From contig CAKZHZ010000026.1 of the NCBI GenBank assembly GCA_936928855.1, positions 1 through 36,788 on the forward strand: a DNA stretch of 36,788 nt, given 5' to 3'. A model generated the notes under the pieces. That model did no database searches and had not been told where the DNA came from. It saw only the letters and a list, made by a program, of their open reading frames with translations. Numbering within the stretch: the stretch's first letter is position 1; each line of letters opens with the position of its first letter. Made by a program: the position numbers and the translations under genes. Positions 15,821 to 23,757 of the stretch are shown piece by piece. The DNA is from an uncultured Polycyclovorans sp. (GTDB lineage: Bacteria > Pseudomonadota > Gammaproteobacteria > Nevskiales > Nevskiaceae).

Positions 15821-17008
15821 TTATTCCACGATGATGGTGCCGCTCATGCGCTCACCGTGAATGTTGCAGATGTAGGGGTATTCCCCCGGGGTGTCGAAGG
15901 TTCGCGTCCAGCTCGCGCCATCGCGCAGCCGTGGCGATGCCACCCCGTCGCGAAAGGCCACGATGTGGTTGGAGCCATCATGATTCTCGAAGGTGACCGT
16001 GCTGCCCGCCGACACCTTCAACACGCCTGGCGAGAAGGTCATGAAATCGACGATCTGCACGGTCAGTCCATCGACGGCAGCCGGCGCCGCTGGCGCCGGT
16101 GCCACCGGCGCGGCACTCGCCGGCATGGCGTGATGAGGCATGGGCGCAGGCGTGGGGGCCATCGTCGGAGGCGGCGCCATCGGCACGGGTGTGGGGGCCG
16201 GCGCATGATGCCCTCCCTCGACCACATGAATCACCCCGGCCATGTCCGGATAGATCTGGCTCGCGTAGTGATAGGTGCCCGGGCGATCGAAGGTCCAGGA
16301 GTAGGTGCCCCCCGGCTGGATGCGTGAGCTTTCGCGATCGAACAGGGTCACGGCGTGATGGAACCCGGGATCCTTGTTGGTCCAGCGCACCAGCGTGCCC
16401 GGCGGCACGGTGATTTCGGCCGGCACATATTCCCGCTCCGGCACGATGGCGATCTCGCTGGTGGTGTAGACCGGACCGCTGGGGGTCGGCGCCGGGGTCG
16501 GCAACGCGGCCACCGGCAGGCTGCCGATCACCTTGAGTTCGACCCGTCGGTTCAGTGCACGACCGGGCTCGGTGTCGTTGTCGGCCACCGGGAAGGCTTC
16601 GCCGTACCCTTTCGCGGTCAGGCGCCCCGGATCGATCCCGCGGGCCACCAGGTAGTCCACCGCGGCCTGGGCGCGCTGCGCGGACAGCCCCAGGTTGTAC
16701 TCGGCGCTGCCCAGCGCATCGGTGTGCCCCCCGATCTCGACACGCAGATCGGGTCGCGAAACCAGCTCGTCGGCCACCGGGGACAGCAAGGCCTGAGCGT
16801 TGATGTCCAGCGCGCCCTCGTCGAGGGCAAAGTTGACGCCGTGCAGCGTCACCACGTCGCCCTCTCCGCAGCCCGACAGATTGACGGCCTGAGACGGTCC
16901 GGCGGCGCAAGCGGCGGTGTCGGCGGCAGCGCTGAGCGGAGCGCCCTGCAGTGACGCGCCGAGAACCGCAGCCATCGCCGCGATGGCGTGTCGGCGGATG
17001 TTGTGCAT
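15821..17008 (-). CDS. OmpA domain fused to two cupredoxin domains, exported
   Basis: 395 residues with signal peptide. Residues about 50-160 are an OmpA/Pal peptidoglycan-binding domain (GGHTDALGSAEYNLGLSAQR, then LNRRVEL). A first cupredoxin-like domain follows (about 180-265), then a Pro/Ala/His/Met-rich linker (266-312), then a second cupredoxin domain (about 313-395). The second has a full type 1 copper set: H348, C381, H384, M388 (YICNIHGERMSG). In the first, the aligned Cys is S250 and the aligned His is Y253 (YASQIYPDMAG), so it probably does not form a type 1 site. The gene is monocistronic, under its own sigma-54 promoter and ANTAR leader. A cell-wall-anchored copper electron carrier is the likely role. 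Confidence 0.88.
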   Translation of the reverse strand: MHNIRRHAIAAMAAVLGASLQGAPLSAAADTAACAAGPSQAVNLSGCGEGDVVTLHGVNFALDEGALDINAQALLSPVADELVSRPDLRVEIGGHTDALGSAEYNLGLSAQRAQAAVDYLVARGIDPGRLTAKGYGEAFPVADNDTEPGRALNRRVELKVIGSLPVAALPTPAPTPSGPVYTTSEIAIVPEREYVPAEITVPPGTLVRWTNKDPGFHHAVTLFDRESSRIQPGGTYSWTFDRPGTYHYASQIYPDMAGVIHVVEGGHHAPAPTPVPMAPPPTMAPTPAPMPHHAMPASAAPVAPAPAAPAAVDGLTVQIVDFMTFSPGVLKVSAGSTVTFENHDGSNHIVAFRDGVASPRLRDGASWTRTFDTPGEYPYICNIHGERMSGTIIVE

Positions 17009-17044
17009 GTGTTGGTCTCCCGATTCGATGCCGTTGCCACGGCC

Positions 17045-17082
17045 AAAAAAAATCCACCCAGCCCCGGGTGGGGCTGGGTGGA
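17045..17082 (-). terminator. Leader terminator of the OmpA-cupredoxin gene
   Basis: On the minus strand TCCACCCAGCCCC pairs perfectly over 13 bases with GGGGCTGGGTGGA, loop ACCC, followed by eight or nine Ts. It ends about 36 bases before the ATG. The 5' arm adjoins and shares bases with the ANTAR P2 hairpin. Confidence 0.92.
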
Positions 17083-17117
17083 CGTCGTCATCCCTGCGAA
17101 ACCGTCATTGGTTCCGC
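17080..17117 (-). promoter_or_regulatory. ANTAR (NasT) antitermination element, OmpA-cupredoxin leader
   Basis: P1 is GCGGAACC-AATGAC-GGTTTCGC (17117-17096), 8 pairs with one wobble and the same AATGAC loop as the OMP leader. After two bases P2 is GGAT-GACGAC-GTCC (17093-17080). Here loop position 1 is G instead of A, while G4 is kept. The 3' arm GTCC runs into the terminator's 5' arm. Confidence 0.82.
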
Positions 17118-17146
17118 GCACCGGGCACCCGGCGCCCCAGATTGGG

Positions 17147-17162
17147 AGCAATTGTCATGCCA
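17147..17162 (-). promoter_or_regulatory. Sigma-54 promoter of the OmpA-cupredoxin gene
   Basis: The minus strand reads TGGCATG-ACAA-TTGCT, one deviation from TGGCACG-N4-TTGCW. The predicted start near 17135 is 18 bases before P1. Confidence 0.8.
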
Positions 17163-17211
17163 GCCCGTAGCCGCGTCGGCCCGGCCTTTTCCGTCGTCGC
17201 AGCGCTCGCCG

Positions 17212-17228
17212 TGCATCATCACGGGGCA
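17212..17228. promoter_or_regulatory. NtrC-like site between two divergent sigma-54 promoters
   Basis: TGCATCA-TCA-CGGGGCA matches the NtrC dyad at 11 of 14 positions. It lies about 85 and 110 bases from the two predicted starts. A perfect half-site TGGTGCA is at 17244-17250. Weak evidence on its own. Confidence 0.35.
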
Positions 17229-17300
17229 ACCCATGCCTGCCGCTGGTGCACACCGGGCCGTCGCCGCCCTGCCGCCGGTCTGCCGCTGCGTTTTCGACAC

Positions 17301-17316
17301 TGGCACATCGGTTGCT
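17301..17316 (+). promoter_or_regulatory. Sigma-54 promoter of the TPR operon
   Basis: TGGCACA-TCGG-TTGCT has one deviation from consensus. The predicted start near 17328 is 18 bases before P1, the same spacing as in the divergent OmpA-cupredoxin leader. Confidence 0.82.
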
Positions 17317-17345
17317 TGGCAAGACACCGGTATCCACGGGATACC

Positions 17346-17382
17346 CGGTAGCCAATGGCGGCCGCCGAGGACAACGGCGTCC
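17346..17382 (+). promoter_or_regulatory. ANTAR (NasT) antitermination element, TPR operon leader
   Basis: P1 is CGGTAGCC-AATGGC-GGCCGCCG (17346-17367), 8 positions with one A/C mismatch and one wobble, loop A1 and G4. One base later P2 is GGAC-AACGGC-GTCC (17369-17382), loop A1 and G4. The GTCC arm is also the start of the terminator. Confidence 0.88.
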
Positions 17383-17418
17383 ATCCTGCTCCCGCCGGGG
17401 CGGGGTGGACTTTTTTTT
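17379..17418 (+). terminator. Leader terminator of the TPR operon
   Basis: GTCCATCCTGCTCC pairs with GGGGCGGGGTGGAC over 14 positions with three wobbles, loop CGCC, then eight Ts. The T-run is only 10 bases before the ATG at 17429, so the G-rich ribosome site sits directly behind the terminator. Confidence 0.9.
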
Positions 17419-17428
17419 GGGGGCGCCC

Positions 17429-19099
17429 ATGACCACCACGGCGATTCATCACAGACCCCATCGACCGCAACGCGCGGTCGTCCTCGCCCTGATGCTCGTG
17501 CTTGCGACCCCCGCCGCGACGGCGGCGGTGCCGGAAAGCCTGCGCACCACCGTGCTCGCGCTGCATGCCGAACACCAGCAACAACAGCCGTCACCAGCGC
17601 TGCGCCTCTACCTCGGGGCTGACATGGACGGGCGCTGGCTGCGCCGGGTGGAGATCCGTCAGCAGGGCCTGCCTCCCTACCTCTATGAGTTCAGCGACGT
17701 CGAATCCCGCGCGCTGGCCGAGGGGGGCTACTACCGCATCGACAATCCCATCATCGGCGCCGCCGATGCCCCGATCACCATCAGCGTGCTCGCGCGCACC
17801 GAACATCCGCACCCGGCGAGCAACGCGCTGGTGGCGCACTACACGCTCGCGGGCGCCACCGGTGATCTCAGCCTGACACTGCGCCAGGGGCTGCTCGGCA
17901 GCCTCAGTCTGTCCCCCGACGCGCAGAGTTCCTCGTCCGAACAGCGCGATGCGCGCTATGCCGCCTTTCTGGACGCCAGCGGGCGTGGCGTCGAGGCTGC
18001 TGCCCTGCGCGCCGGCCTGCCCCCGCTGCCGGCGGCGCTGCCCGCTGCGGTCGCACGCGATCCAGTCGAACACTACAACGCTGCGATTGCGGCACTGAAC
18101 CAGGGCGACCCCCTCCCGCTGGCCGCCTTGGGCAGCGCGGACGCCGATAGTGTCGTTGCGCTGGCGCTGCGCGATGCCGCCAACCTGGCGCTGGGCTATC
18201 ACTACCTCCGCCACCGCCAGGGCGATGCCGCACGCCAGGCGCTGCAGCAGGTGCGCAGCCCCGGCCCCTATGACCGCCCCGCGCTGCTGGGGCTGGGTTG
18301 GGCGTTGCTGGTGCCCGCCGCCGATGATGCCGCGCGGCCTTCGTTCATCGGCCAGCTTTCGACGCAATGGCAACCCGGTGACAGCGAGCAATCACCCCAG
18401 GCCCGGCGCGACATGCCGTTCCGGCGTCACGATGCCCAGACCGGGCTCAGCGCCCGTGCCGAACCGCTGCAACAGGCATTGGTGATCTGGGACAAGCTGA
18501 CCGGGCGCGACCCGCTGGACCCGGCCGTGCAGGAGGCGGCACTGGCCATTCCCTATGCGCTGGATCATCTGGGCGATCACGCTCAGGCCCTGCAACGGCG
18601 ACAGCGCGCCATCACCCTGCTGGAAGGCGCGCGCGCGCAGCTGCGAATGGCACGCGCCCAGGTCAACGCGGGGCAGCTTGAGCAGTGGCTGGTGGCCGAA
18701 GCCGCGCCGCAGCAGGCAGGACATGGCTGGCGCCAGTGGTGGGCGGACCTGCACCGCGACGACGACCGCGCCTGGACCCTGAGCCTGCTGGACAACCCAC
18801 AGATCGCACGTCACCTTGCCGCCCTGCGCGAGGCCCGCAGCCTGCAGGCACTGGTGGCAGCGGACCTCGAGGCCGCTGCCGGCAGCGAGATCGCGTCGCG
18901 CCTGCGGGCACTGCAGCCTGCCCTGACCGCTGCGGCCTCCGAGGCGGGCGCCGCGCTGCGCAACGCCGCCCTGACCACATTGGATGATCGCGAGGCGCAA
19001 ACCCGCCGCTATCTGGCGGAGGCGCACTACGCCCTCGCACGCAGTCAGGAACACGGGGACATGCCGCTGCTCGCGGACGCCGCCGGAGACGCACCATGA
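17429..19099 (+). CDS. Exported helical-repeat protein of unknown function, first gene of TPR operon
   Basis: 556 residues. A basic N terminus with signal peptide (VVLALMLVLATPAATA-AV, cleavage near 33) precedes an Ala/Leu-rich, almost wholly helical protein. A beta-rich segment with YYRIDNPIIGAADAPITISVLAR (about 90-125) comes first; helical hairpins resembling TPR or Sel1-like repeats cover the rest (for example ALGYHYLRHRQGDAARQALQQ and ALDHLGDHAQALQRRQRA). Not recognised as a named family. The start at 17429 is chosen for the signal peptide; the frame is open upstream through the terminator. The stop overlaps the next gene by four bases. Secreted partner of the TPR lipoproteins that follow. 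Confidence 0.72.
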   Translation: MTTTAIHHRPHRPQRAVVLALMLVLATPAATAAVPESLRTTVLALHAEHQQQQPSPALRLYLGADMDGRWLRRVEIRQQGLPPYLYEFSDVESRALAEGGYYRIDNPIIGAADAPITISVLARTEHPHPASNALVAHYTLAGATGDLSLTLRQGLLGSLSLSPDAQSSSSEQRDARYAAFLDASGRGVEAAALRAGLPPLPAALPAAVARDPVEHYNAAIAALNQGDPLPLAALGSADADSVVALALRDAANLALGYHYLRHRQGDAARQALQQVRSPGPYDRPALLGLGWALLVPAADDAARPSFIGQLSTQWQPGDSEQSPQARRDMPFRRHDAQTGLSARAEPLQQALVIWDKLTGRDPLDPAVQEAALAIPYALDHLGDHAQALQRRQRAITLLEGARAQLRMARAQVNAGQLEQWLVAEAAPQQAGHGWRQWWADLHRDDDRAWTLSLLDNPQIARHLAALREARSLQALVAADLEAAAGSEIASRLRALQPALTAAASEAGAALRNAALTTLDDREAQTRRYLAEAHYALARSQEHGDMPLLADAAGDAP

Positions 19100-21948
19100 A
19101 CGCCCTGCGCCTCGCACTGCTGACGCTGCCGCTCGCCGGTTGCGCCGGGCTGCCGGCCGTGGAGGCGCTGCGCGCCGATACCGAACGCACCGTCGGCGAT
19201 CTCACGGAACACCATGCGCCTGGCGACAACTGGTTCAGCCGGCAGCTTCGCATCGGCACCCCGGGCACACTGGTGGTGCGGTCGTCCGACCCGCTCCCTG
19301 CGGAGTGGCGCGCGGCGCTGGTCCACTACGATGCCCTGGTCCTCCTCGGTCCCGACGCCGATCCCGCGCTGTTCAGCGACGCGCTGCGGCGATCAGCGGA
19401 CCTGCGGCTGGCCTTGGCGGCGGCAGGCGACGGCGATGATGACGCCGTGCGCGAAGCCGCACACCGCTACCAGCGCTTGCTCGCCACCGACCCGGATCAC
19501 CCGATGGCCGACCGTGTGCGATATCAGTGGGCACGTGCACTGGACTGGCTGGGGGAGACGGATGCGTCGTCACGCCAGCTGATGCAGCTGGCGACGCGCC
19601 ACCCCACCTCGCCCCTGCGCAGCGACGCCCAGTTCCGCGCTGCCGAGCAACGGTTCCTGGCGCGGGATTTCGCAGCCGCCATCCCGCTCTACCAATCGGT
19701 CGTCGCCGCGGGTGCGGATGGCGATTTCCATGCCCTGGCGCAGACCAAACTGGGCTGGGCGCTCTATCAGGATGAACAGCCGGCCGAGGCGCTGATGGTC
19801 GCCAGGGCCCAGCTCGATGCCGGCTTGCCGGCATCGGTGCCCGATACGCTGGAGGCGGCACTGGCGGCCACCGCGACCGATCAGCAGGACCGCGTCAGTG
19901 ACGCACTGCGCCTCAGTTGGCTGTGTCTGATGGCCTTGCAGGGCGACGACCCCATCGCCACCACGCTGCAGCCGGCACCCCGCTATCAGCGGCTGCTGTA
20001 CAGCGGTCTCGCCGAAAGCCTGCGCAGTCGTCACCGTCACGGCGACGCTGCACGCACCTGGCGGCAACTGGCAGCCCTCACAGCGGACCCTGATGCCGCT
20101 GCTGCGCTGCACTGGCGCGCCGTCGAAACCCTGCGCTCGGGCGGACTGTCGGCCTCCGCCCTGGTCGCGATGGCGGACTATGTGGACCAGTACGCGCCAG
20201 CATCCGAGGCCTGGCCCGACGACGCCGATGCAGTCCGGGCGGGGCACCTGCGGGAGAGCCTCGATGCCCTGGGCCGTCACCGTCAGGCCGAGGGCACCCG
20301 CCTGCAGTCGCTCGACCCTGATGGCGCGCGCACCGCCTTCCGCATGGCGGCCCACTGGCATGGTCGCCGGCTGACGCTGTTCCCGGACGACCCGGACACC
20401 GAGGCCATAGCGCTGCTGCGCGCCGACGCCCTGCTGGACGCCGGCGATCTCGACGATGCGCTCGCCGCCTACCAGACCCTGGCTTTCGCGGCGCCGGCCG
20501 GACCTCGCGCCGGAGAGGCGGCGCAGGCCGCGTTGCAGGTCAGCCTGCGGCAGTTGCGCGAAGCGCCGCCCGCCGGCCGCGACGCCGCGCTTGAACGTAC
20601 TGCCGAGATTGCCCTGGCGCTGGCCGCCGGCTTCCCAGAGCACGACCATCGTCCCGCCGCGCTGGTGCATGCTGCCACCGCCCTGGCCGAGCGCGGCAAC
20701 CACCCGCAGGCCATCACGGTGGCTGCCGAGGCCCTGGCCGCGGCGCCGCCAGGCGAGTTGCGCCGAGCCGCCCTGCAGATCACGGCGACTTCGCAATGGT
20801 CGCTGGCGGACTTCGCCGCGGCCGAAGCCGCTTACCGCGACTGGACCGTCGTACTGGCGCCGGAAGATCCGCTGCGTGCCGAAGCCGAGGACCGCTGGGC
20901 GCGGGCCATCCATCGACAGGGCGAAGCCGCACTCGCCGCTGACGACCCCGTCACCGCCGCCGCGCACTTCCTGCGCATCGGCGACGCCCTGCCGCATGCC
21001 GCGATCCGGGATGATGCCGAGTACGATGCAGCCGCCGCGCTGATCCGGGCCGAAGACTGGTCCATGGCGGTGCCCGTGCTTGAGGCGCTGCGGCAACGCC
21101 AGCCTTCTCCGCAGCGTGCCGCCGAGATCGATCACAAGCTGGCCTTCGTGCACGATGAAGCGGCGCAACCGCTGGCGGCTGCAGCCGTGTACGCCCGGAT
21201 TGCCACACGTGACAGCGAACCGGCTGATCAGCGGCGCTCGGCCGCCTGGCGCGCTGCCAGTCTGTACGACGCGGCGGGTGCCCAGGCCGCGGCACGCGCC
21301 GCGTGGGCCGACTATCTGACGCACTGGCCCCATCCGCCCGGCGACGGCCAGCAGGCACGGGCACGCCTGGTGGCACTGGCCGCCACCGAAGCGGACCGCC
21401 AGCACTGGCTGCGACAGCTGATCGCGGCCGACCGCAGCGCTGCGATGCCGCTGCCGCCGGAGGCGCGACTGCTCGCCGCCGAGGCCGCTCTGAGCCTCGC
21501 GCGCATCGCAGCCGACGCGGCGCGGGCACAGGCCCTGCGGGCACCACTTGATGCCCATCTGCCGCGGCGGATCGCTGCGGTGGAGGCTGCCATCGCCGAC
21601 TACCGCCAGGCTGCGAACTACGGTTTCGCCGAGGTGACCACGGCCGCCACCCACGAACTGGGCGTGGTCTACGACGATCTCGCTCAGGCCCTGTTGGCGG
21701 CGGCGCCTCCCCCGGCGCTGGGCCAGGACCCGCTGGCACTCTCCCAGTTCACGCTGTTGCTGGAGGAGCAGGCCTACCCCTTCGAGGAACGGGCCATTGA
21801 GGCCTATGAAGCCAACCTCGCGCGACTGCAGGGACAGGATGTGTGGAACGACGGCATTCAACGCAGCGTCGAGACCCTCGGCCAGCGCGTGCCGGCGCGT
21901 TACGGCAAACAGGAACGTTGGGAGCACCGCTATGACACGCTGGATTGA
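19096..21948 (+). CDS. Large TPR lipoprotein
   Basis: 950 residues. Lipoprotein signal with lipobox LAGC (Cys16), followed by a long array of Ala-rich helical pairs of TPR type from about residue 110 to the end (for example RYQRLLATDPDHPMADRV, ALDSGDLDDALAAYQTL-like repeats and AEAAYRDWTVVLAPEDPLRA). Large TPR lipoproteins act as scaffolds in envelope complexes; the target here is unknown. ATG overlaps the upstream stop (ATGA). The 3' end overlaps the next gene by 17 bases. No membrane helices and no catalytic motif seen. Confidence 0.78.
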   Translation: MNALRLALLTLPLAGCAGLPAVEALRADTERTVGDLTEHHAPGDNWFSRQLRIGTPGTLVVRSSDPLPAEWRAALVHYDALVLLGPDADPALFSDALRRSADLRLALAAAGDGDDDAVREAAHRYQRLLATDPDHPMADRVRYQWARALDWLGETDASSRQLMQLATRHPTSPLRSDAQFRAAEQRFLARDFAAAIPLYQSVVAAGADGDFHALAQTKLGWALYQDEQPAEALMVARAQLDAGLPASVPDTLEAALAATATDQQDRVSDALRLSWLCLMALQGDDPIATTLQPAPRYQRLLYSGLAESLRSRHRHGDAARTWRQLAALTADPDAAAALHWRAVETLRSGGLSASALVAMADYVDQYAPASEAWPDDADAVRAGHLRESLDALGRHRQAEGTRLQSLDPDGARTAFRMAAHWHGRRLTLFPDDPDTEAIALLRADALLDAGDLDDALAAYQTLAFAAPAGPRAGEAAQAALQVSLRQLREAPPAGRDAALERTAEIALALAAGFPEHDHRPAALVHAATALAERGNHPQAITVAAEALAAAPPGELRRAALQITATSQWSLADFAAAEAAYRDWTVVLAPEDPLRAEAEDRWARAIHRQGEAALAADDPVTAAAHFLRIGDALPHAAIRDDAEYDAAAALIRAEDWSMAVPVLEALRQRQPSPQRAAEIDHKLAFVHDEAAQPLAAAAVYARIATRDSEPADQRRSAAWRAASLYDAAGAQAAARAAWADYLTHWPHPPGDGQQARARLVALAATEADRQHWLRQLIAADRSAAMPLPPEARLLAAEAALSLARIAADAARAQALRAPLDAHLPRRIAAVEAAIADYRQAANYGFAEVTTAATHELGVVYDDLAQALLAAAPPPALGQDPLALSQFTLLLEEQAYPFEERAIEAYEANLARLQGQDVWNDGIQRSVETLGQRVPARYGKQERWEHRYDTLD

Positions 21949-22561
21949 CCGCCCACCGCTGTGGCTGATCGGCCTGCTGCTGGGGGGCTGCGCCAGCCCG
22001 GCCACCGGGCCGCTGCGCCCATCGCCCGCGACAGCCCCCCCCGTCGCCGAACCGGTGCGCCGGGAGGACCTGCTGCCAGCCTTCGAATCGGCACTGGCCC
22101 TGCTTGATGCGCGCCGCTTCGATGACGCCGAGCAAGCTTTTGCCGGGTTGTGCGAAACCCATTCCCGTTACAGCGGCCCCTGCACCAACCTGGGCATGCT
22201 GCGCGCCCAACGCGGCGATCCCGAAGGCGCACTGCGCGCACTTGAGCGGGCCGTCCAGGCACGCCCTGACAATGCCCCCGCCTGGAACCTGATCGGCGTG
22301 CTGCACCGTCAAGGCGGTGCCATGGAGGCAGCCGAACGCGCCTACCAGCGGGCGCTGGAGGCCGACCCCCGTCATGCGCCGGCACACCTCAACCTCGCCC
22401 TGCTCTACGAGCGCCACCGTCCACAGCCCAAGGCCGCCATCGCGCACTATCGCGCCTGGCAACGCCTCATGCCCGAGGACCCGTTGCCGGTCACGGCATG
22501 GATCCGCGCGCTGGAGTCCCAGGTGGTGCCGGACGTGGCCGTCGCCCGGAGCGCCCCATGA
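21932..22561 (+). CDS. Small TPR lipoprotein
   Basis: 209 residues with lipobox LGGC (Cys21) and three or four TPRs (ALLDARRFDDAEQAFAGL, NLGMLRAQRGDPEGALRAL, LIGVLHRQGGAMEAAERAY, NLALLYERHRPQPKAAIAHY), giving a compact classic TPR domain. The ATG at 21932 lies inside the end of the upstream gene, with GGAG a few bases upstream. The stop overlaps the next ATG (ATGA). Part of the nitrate-controlled envelope operon; partner unknown. Confidence 0.82.
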   Translation: MTRWIDRPPLWLIGLLLGGCASPATGPLRPSPATAPPVAEPVRREDLLPAFESALALLDARRFDDAEQAFAGLCETHSRYSGPCTNLGMLRAQRGDPEGALRALERAVQARPDNAPAWNLIGVLHRQGGAMEAAERAYQRALEADPRHAPAHLNLALLYERHRPQPKAAIAHYRAWQRLMPEDPLPVTAWIRALESQVVPDVAVARSAP

Positions 22562-22860
22562 ACGCGCACCGCACCCTCGCGATGGCGCTCGGCCTGTTGG
22601 CGGTTAGCGCATCGGTGCAAGCTACCGACGAAGTCCGCGCCCCCGCAGCGCCGGCGTACGGCACGCTGCTGCAGGGCGAGCGGGAATCGGCGGTGGGGCT
22701 GGTGCTGGTTCCGTGGCAGCCCGCCGAAGCCAGCACCGTGGATCGACCACCGGCGCTGCTCGACATTCCGGCGGCCCCGCTGGATGGCGACGCACTCACC
22801 CTGCGCGCCCGGGTGGACGCCTCCACCCGTGCCTGGCGGCTGGAGCGACTCGCGCGCTGA
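22558..22860 (+). CDS. Small exported protein of unknown function
   Basis: 100 residues with a signal peptide (about 1-22, VSASVQA-TD). The mature part of about 78 residues is Ala/Pro-rich with no recognised motif. Last gene of the four-gene operon. Convergent with the metallophosphoesterase gene that ends 9 bases away; no clear terminator lies between them. Confidence 0.6.
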   Translation: MNAHRTLAMALGLLAVSASVQATDEVRAPAAPAYGTLLQGERESAVGLVLVPWQPAEASTVDRPPALLDIPAAPLDGDALTLRARVDASTRAWRLERLAR

Positions 22861-22869
22861 TTCGCTCGC

Positions 22870-23706
22870 TCAGGCTGTTGCGGCGCGAATCGGGGTGACC
22901 TTGTCGTCGCTGCGGTGATGCAGGTGATCGAGTTCGACCCAGCGGATGATCTCGATGCGGCCGTTGAAGTCCTCGGCCAGGGCGGTGCAGCTTTCCACCC
23001 AGTCGCCACAGTTGTGGTAGGTGATGCCGTGCCGCTCGGTGATCTCGGCGTGGTGGATGTGACCGCAAACCACGCCATCGAGCCCGCGCCGCTGACACTC
23101 GCGCGCCACCGAGTCCTCGAAGGTGGACACCACGTTGACCGCTGCCTTGACCCGCTGCTTGGCAAACGCCGACAGCGACCAGTAGCGCATGCCCAACTGG
23201 TTGCGGGCGCGGTTGAACCAATAGTTGAAGCGCATCGCGCCTTCGTAGGCGACATCGCCGGCCATGGCGATCCACTTGTGATAGCGGGTGATGACATCAA
23301 AGGCATCCCCGTGCGTCACCAACAGACGACGGCCGTCGGCGGTGGTGTGCACGTGCTCGTTGACCACCTGGATGTTGCCGAGCGTCAGCTGGTAGTCGAC
23401 GAACTTGCGGAGAAACTCGTCATGGTTGCCGGTGACGTAGAACACCTTGGTGCCACGCTTGGACTTGGTCAGGATCTTGCGCACCACATTGGTGTGCTCC
23501 TGCGGCCAGTAGAAGGTGTTGCGCAGCTTCCAGCCGTCGACGATATCGCCCACCAGATAGAGCGTCTCGCAGTCGGTCTGCTTGAGAAAGTCGACCAGGT
23601 GATGCGCCTTGCAGCCCATGGTGCCAAGGTGCACATCGGAGATCCACACCGTGCGGTAGCGGGGCTTGTCGGCCTTGGGGCCGCGGGTCTTGCGGGGCGT
23701 GCTCAT
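22870..23706 (-). CDS. Metallophosphoesterase, PlcP-like (LpxH superfamily)
   Basis: 278 residues of the calcineurin-like fold with all metal motifs: WISDVHLGTMGC (D, H), LVGDIVDGWKL (GD), VTGNHDEFLR (GNHD), THGDAFD and CGHIHHAEI (GHxH). Such proteins are often labelled UDP-2,3-diacylglucosamine diphosphatase. The pattern ISDVHLGTxGCxA, FYWPQxH and the C-terminal NCGDWVESCTAL fit better with PlcP, the phospholipase C used for lipid remodelling in phosphate starvation (Sinorhizobium, marine bacteria). No Agt-type glycosyltransferase is next to it, but a Pho-box-like repeat lies upstream. PlcP versus a second LpxH is not settled. Confidence 0.8.
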   Translation of the reverse strand: MSTPRKTRGPKADKPRYRTVWISDVHLGTMGCKAHHLVDFLKQTDCETLYLVGDIVDGWKLRNTFYWPQEHTNVVRKILTKSKRGTKVFYVTGNHDEFLRKFVDYQLTLGNIQVVNEHVHTTADGRRLLVTHGDAFDVITRYHKWIAMAGDVAYEGAMRFNYWFNRARNQLGMRYWSLSAFAKQRVKAAVNVVSTFEDSVARECQRRGLDGVVCGHIHHAEITERHGITYHNCGDWVESCTALAEDFNGRIEIIRWVELDHLHHRSDDKVTPIRAATA

Positions 23707-23757
23707 CGGATGCCCTCCGGATTGCGCTTTTTCACGAGCGCAGGATGGCGTTACCGC

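Noticed and set aside
17244..17250. Perfect NtrC half-site TGGTGCA as a separate binding site
   Set aside because: The partner half at the right spacing matches only 3 of 7 bases; kept only as a note.
19570..22005. 811-codon minus-strand open frame
   Set aside because: Antisense to the TPR lipoprotein genes, which have lipoboxes and coupled starts. The antisense product is low-complexity Gly/Arg/Gln.
22870..23706. LpxH proper (lipid A synthesis)
   Set aside because: Not fully excluded, but sequence pattern and Pho-box-like repeat favour PlcP; no symbol given.
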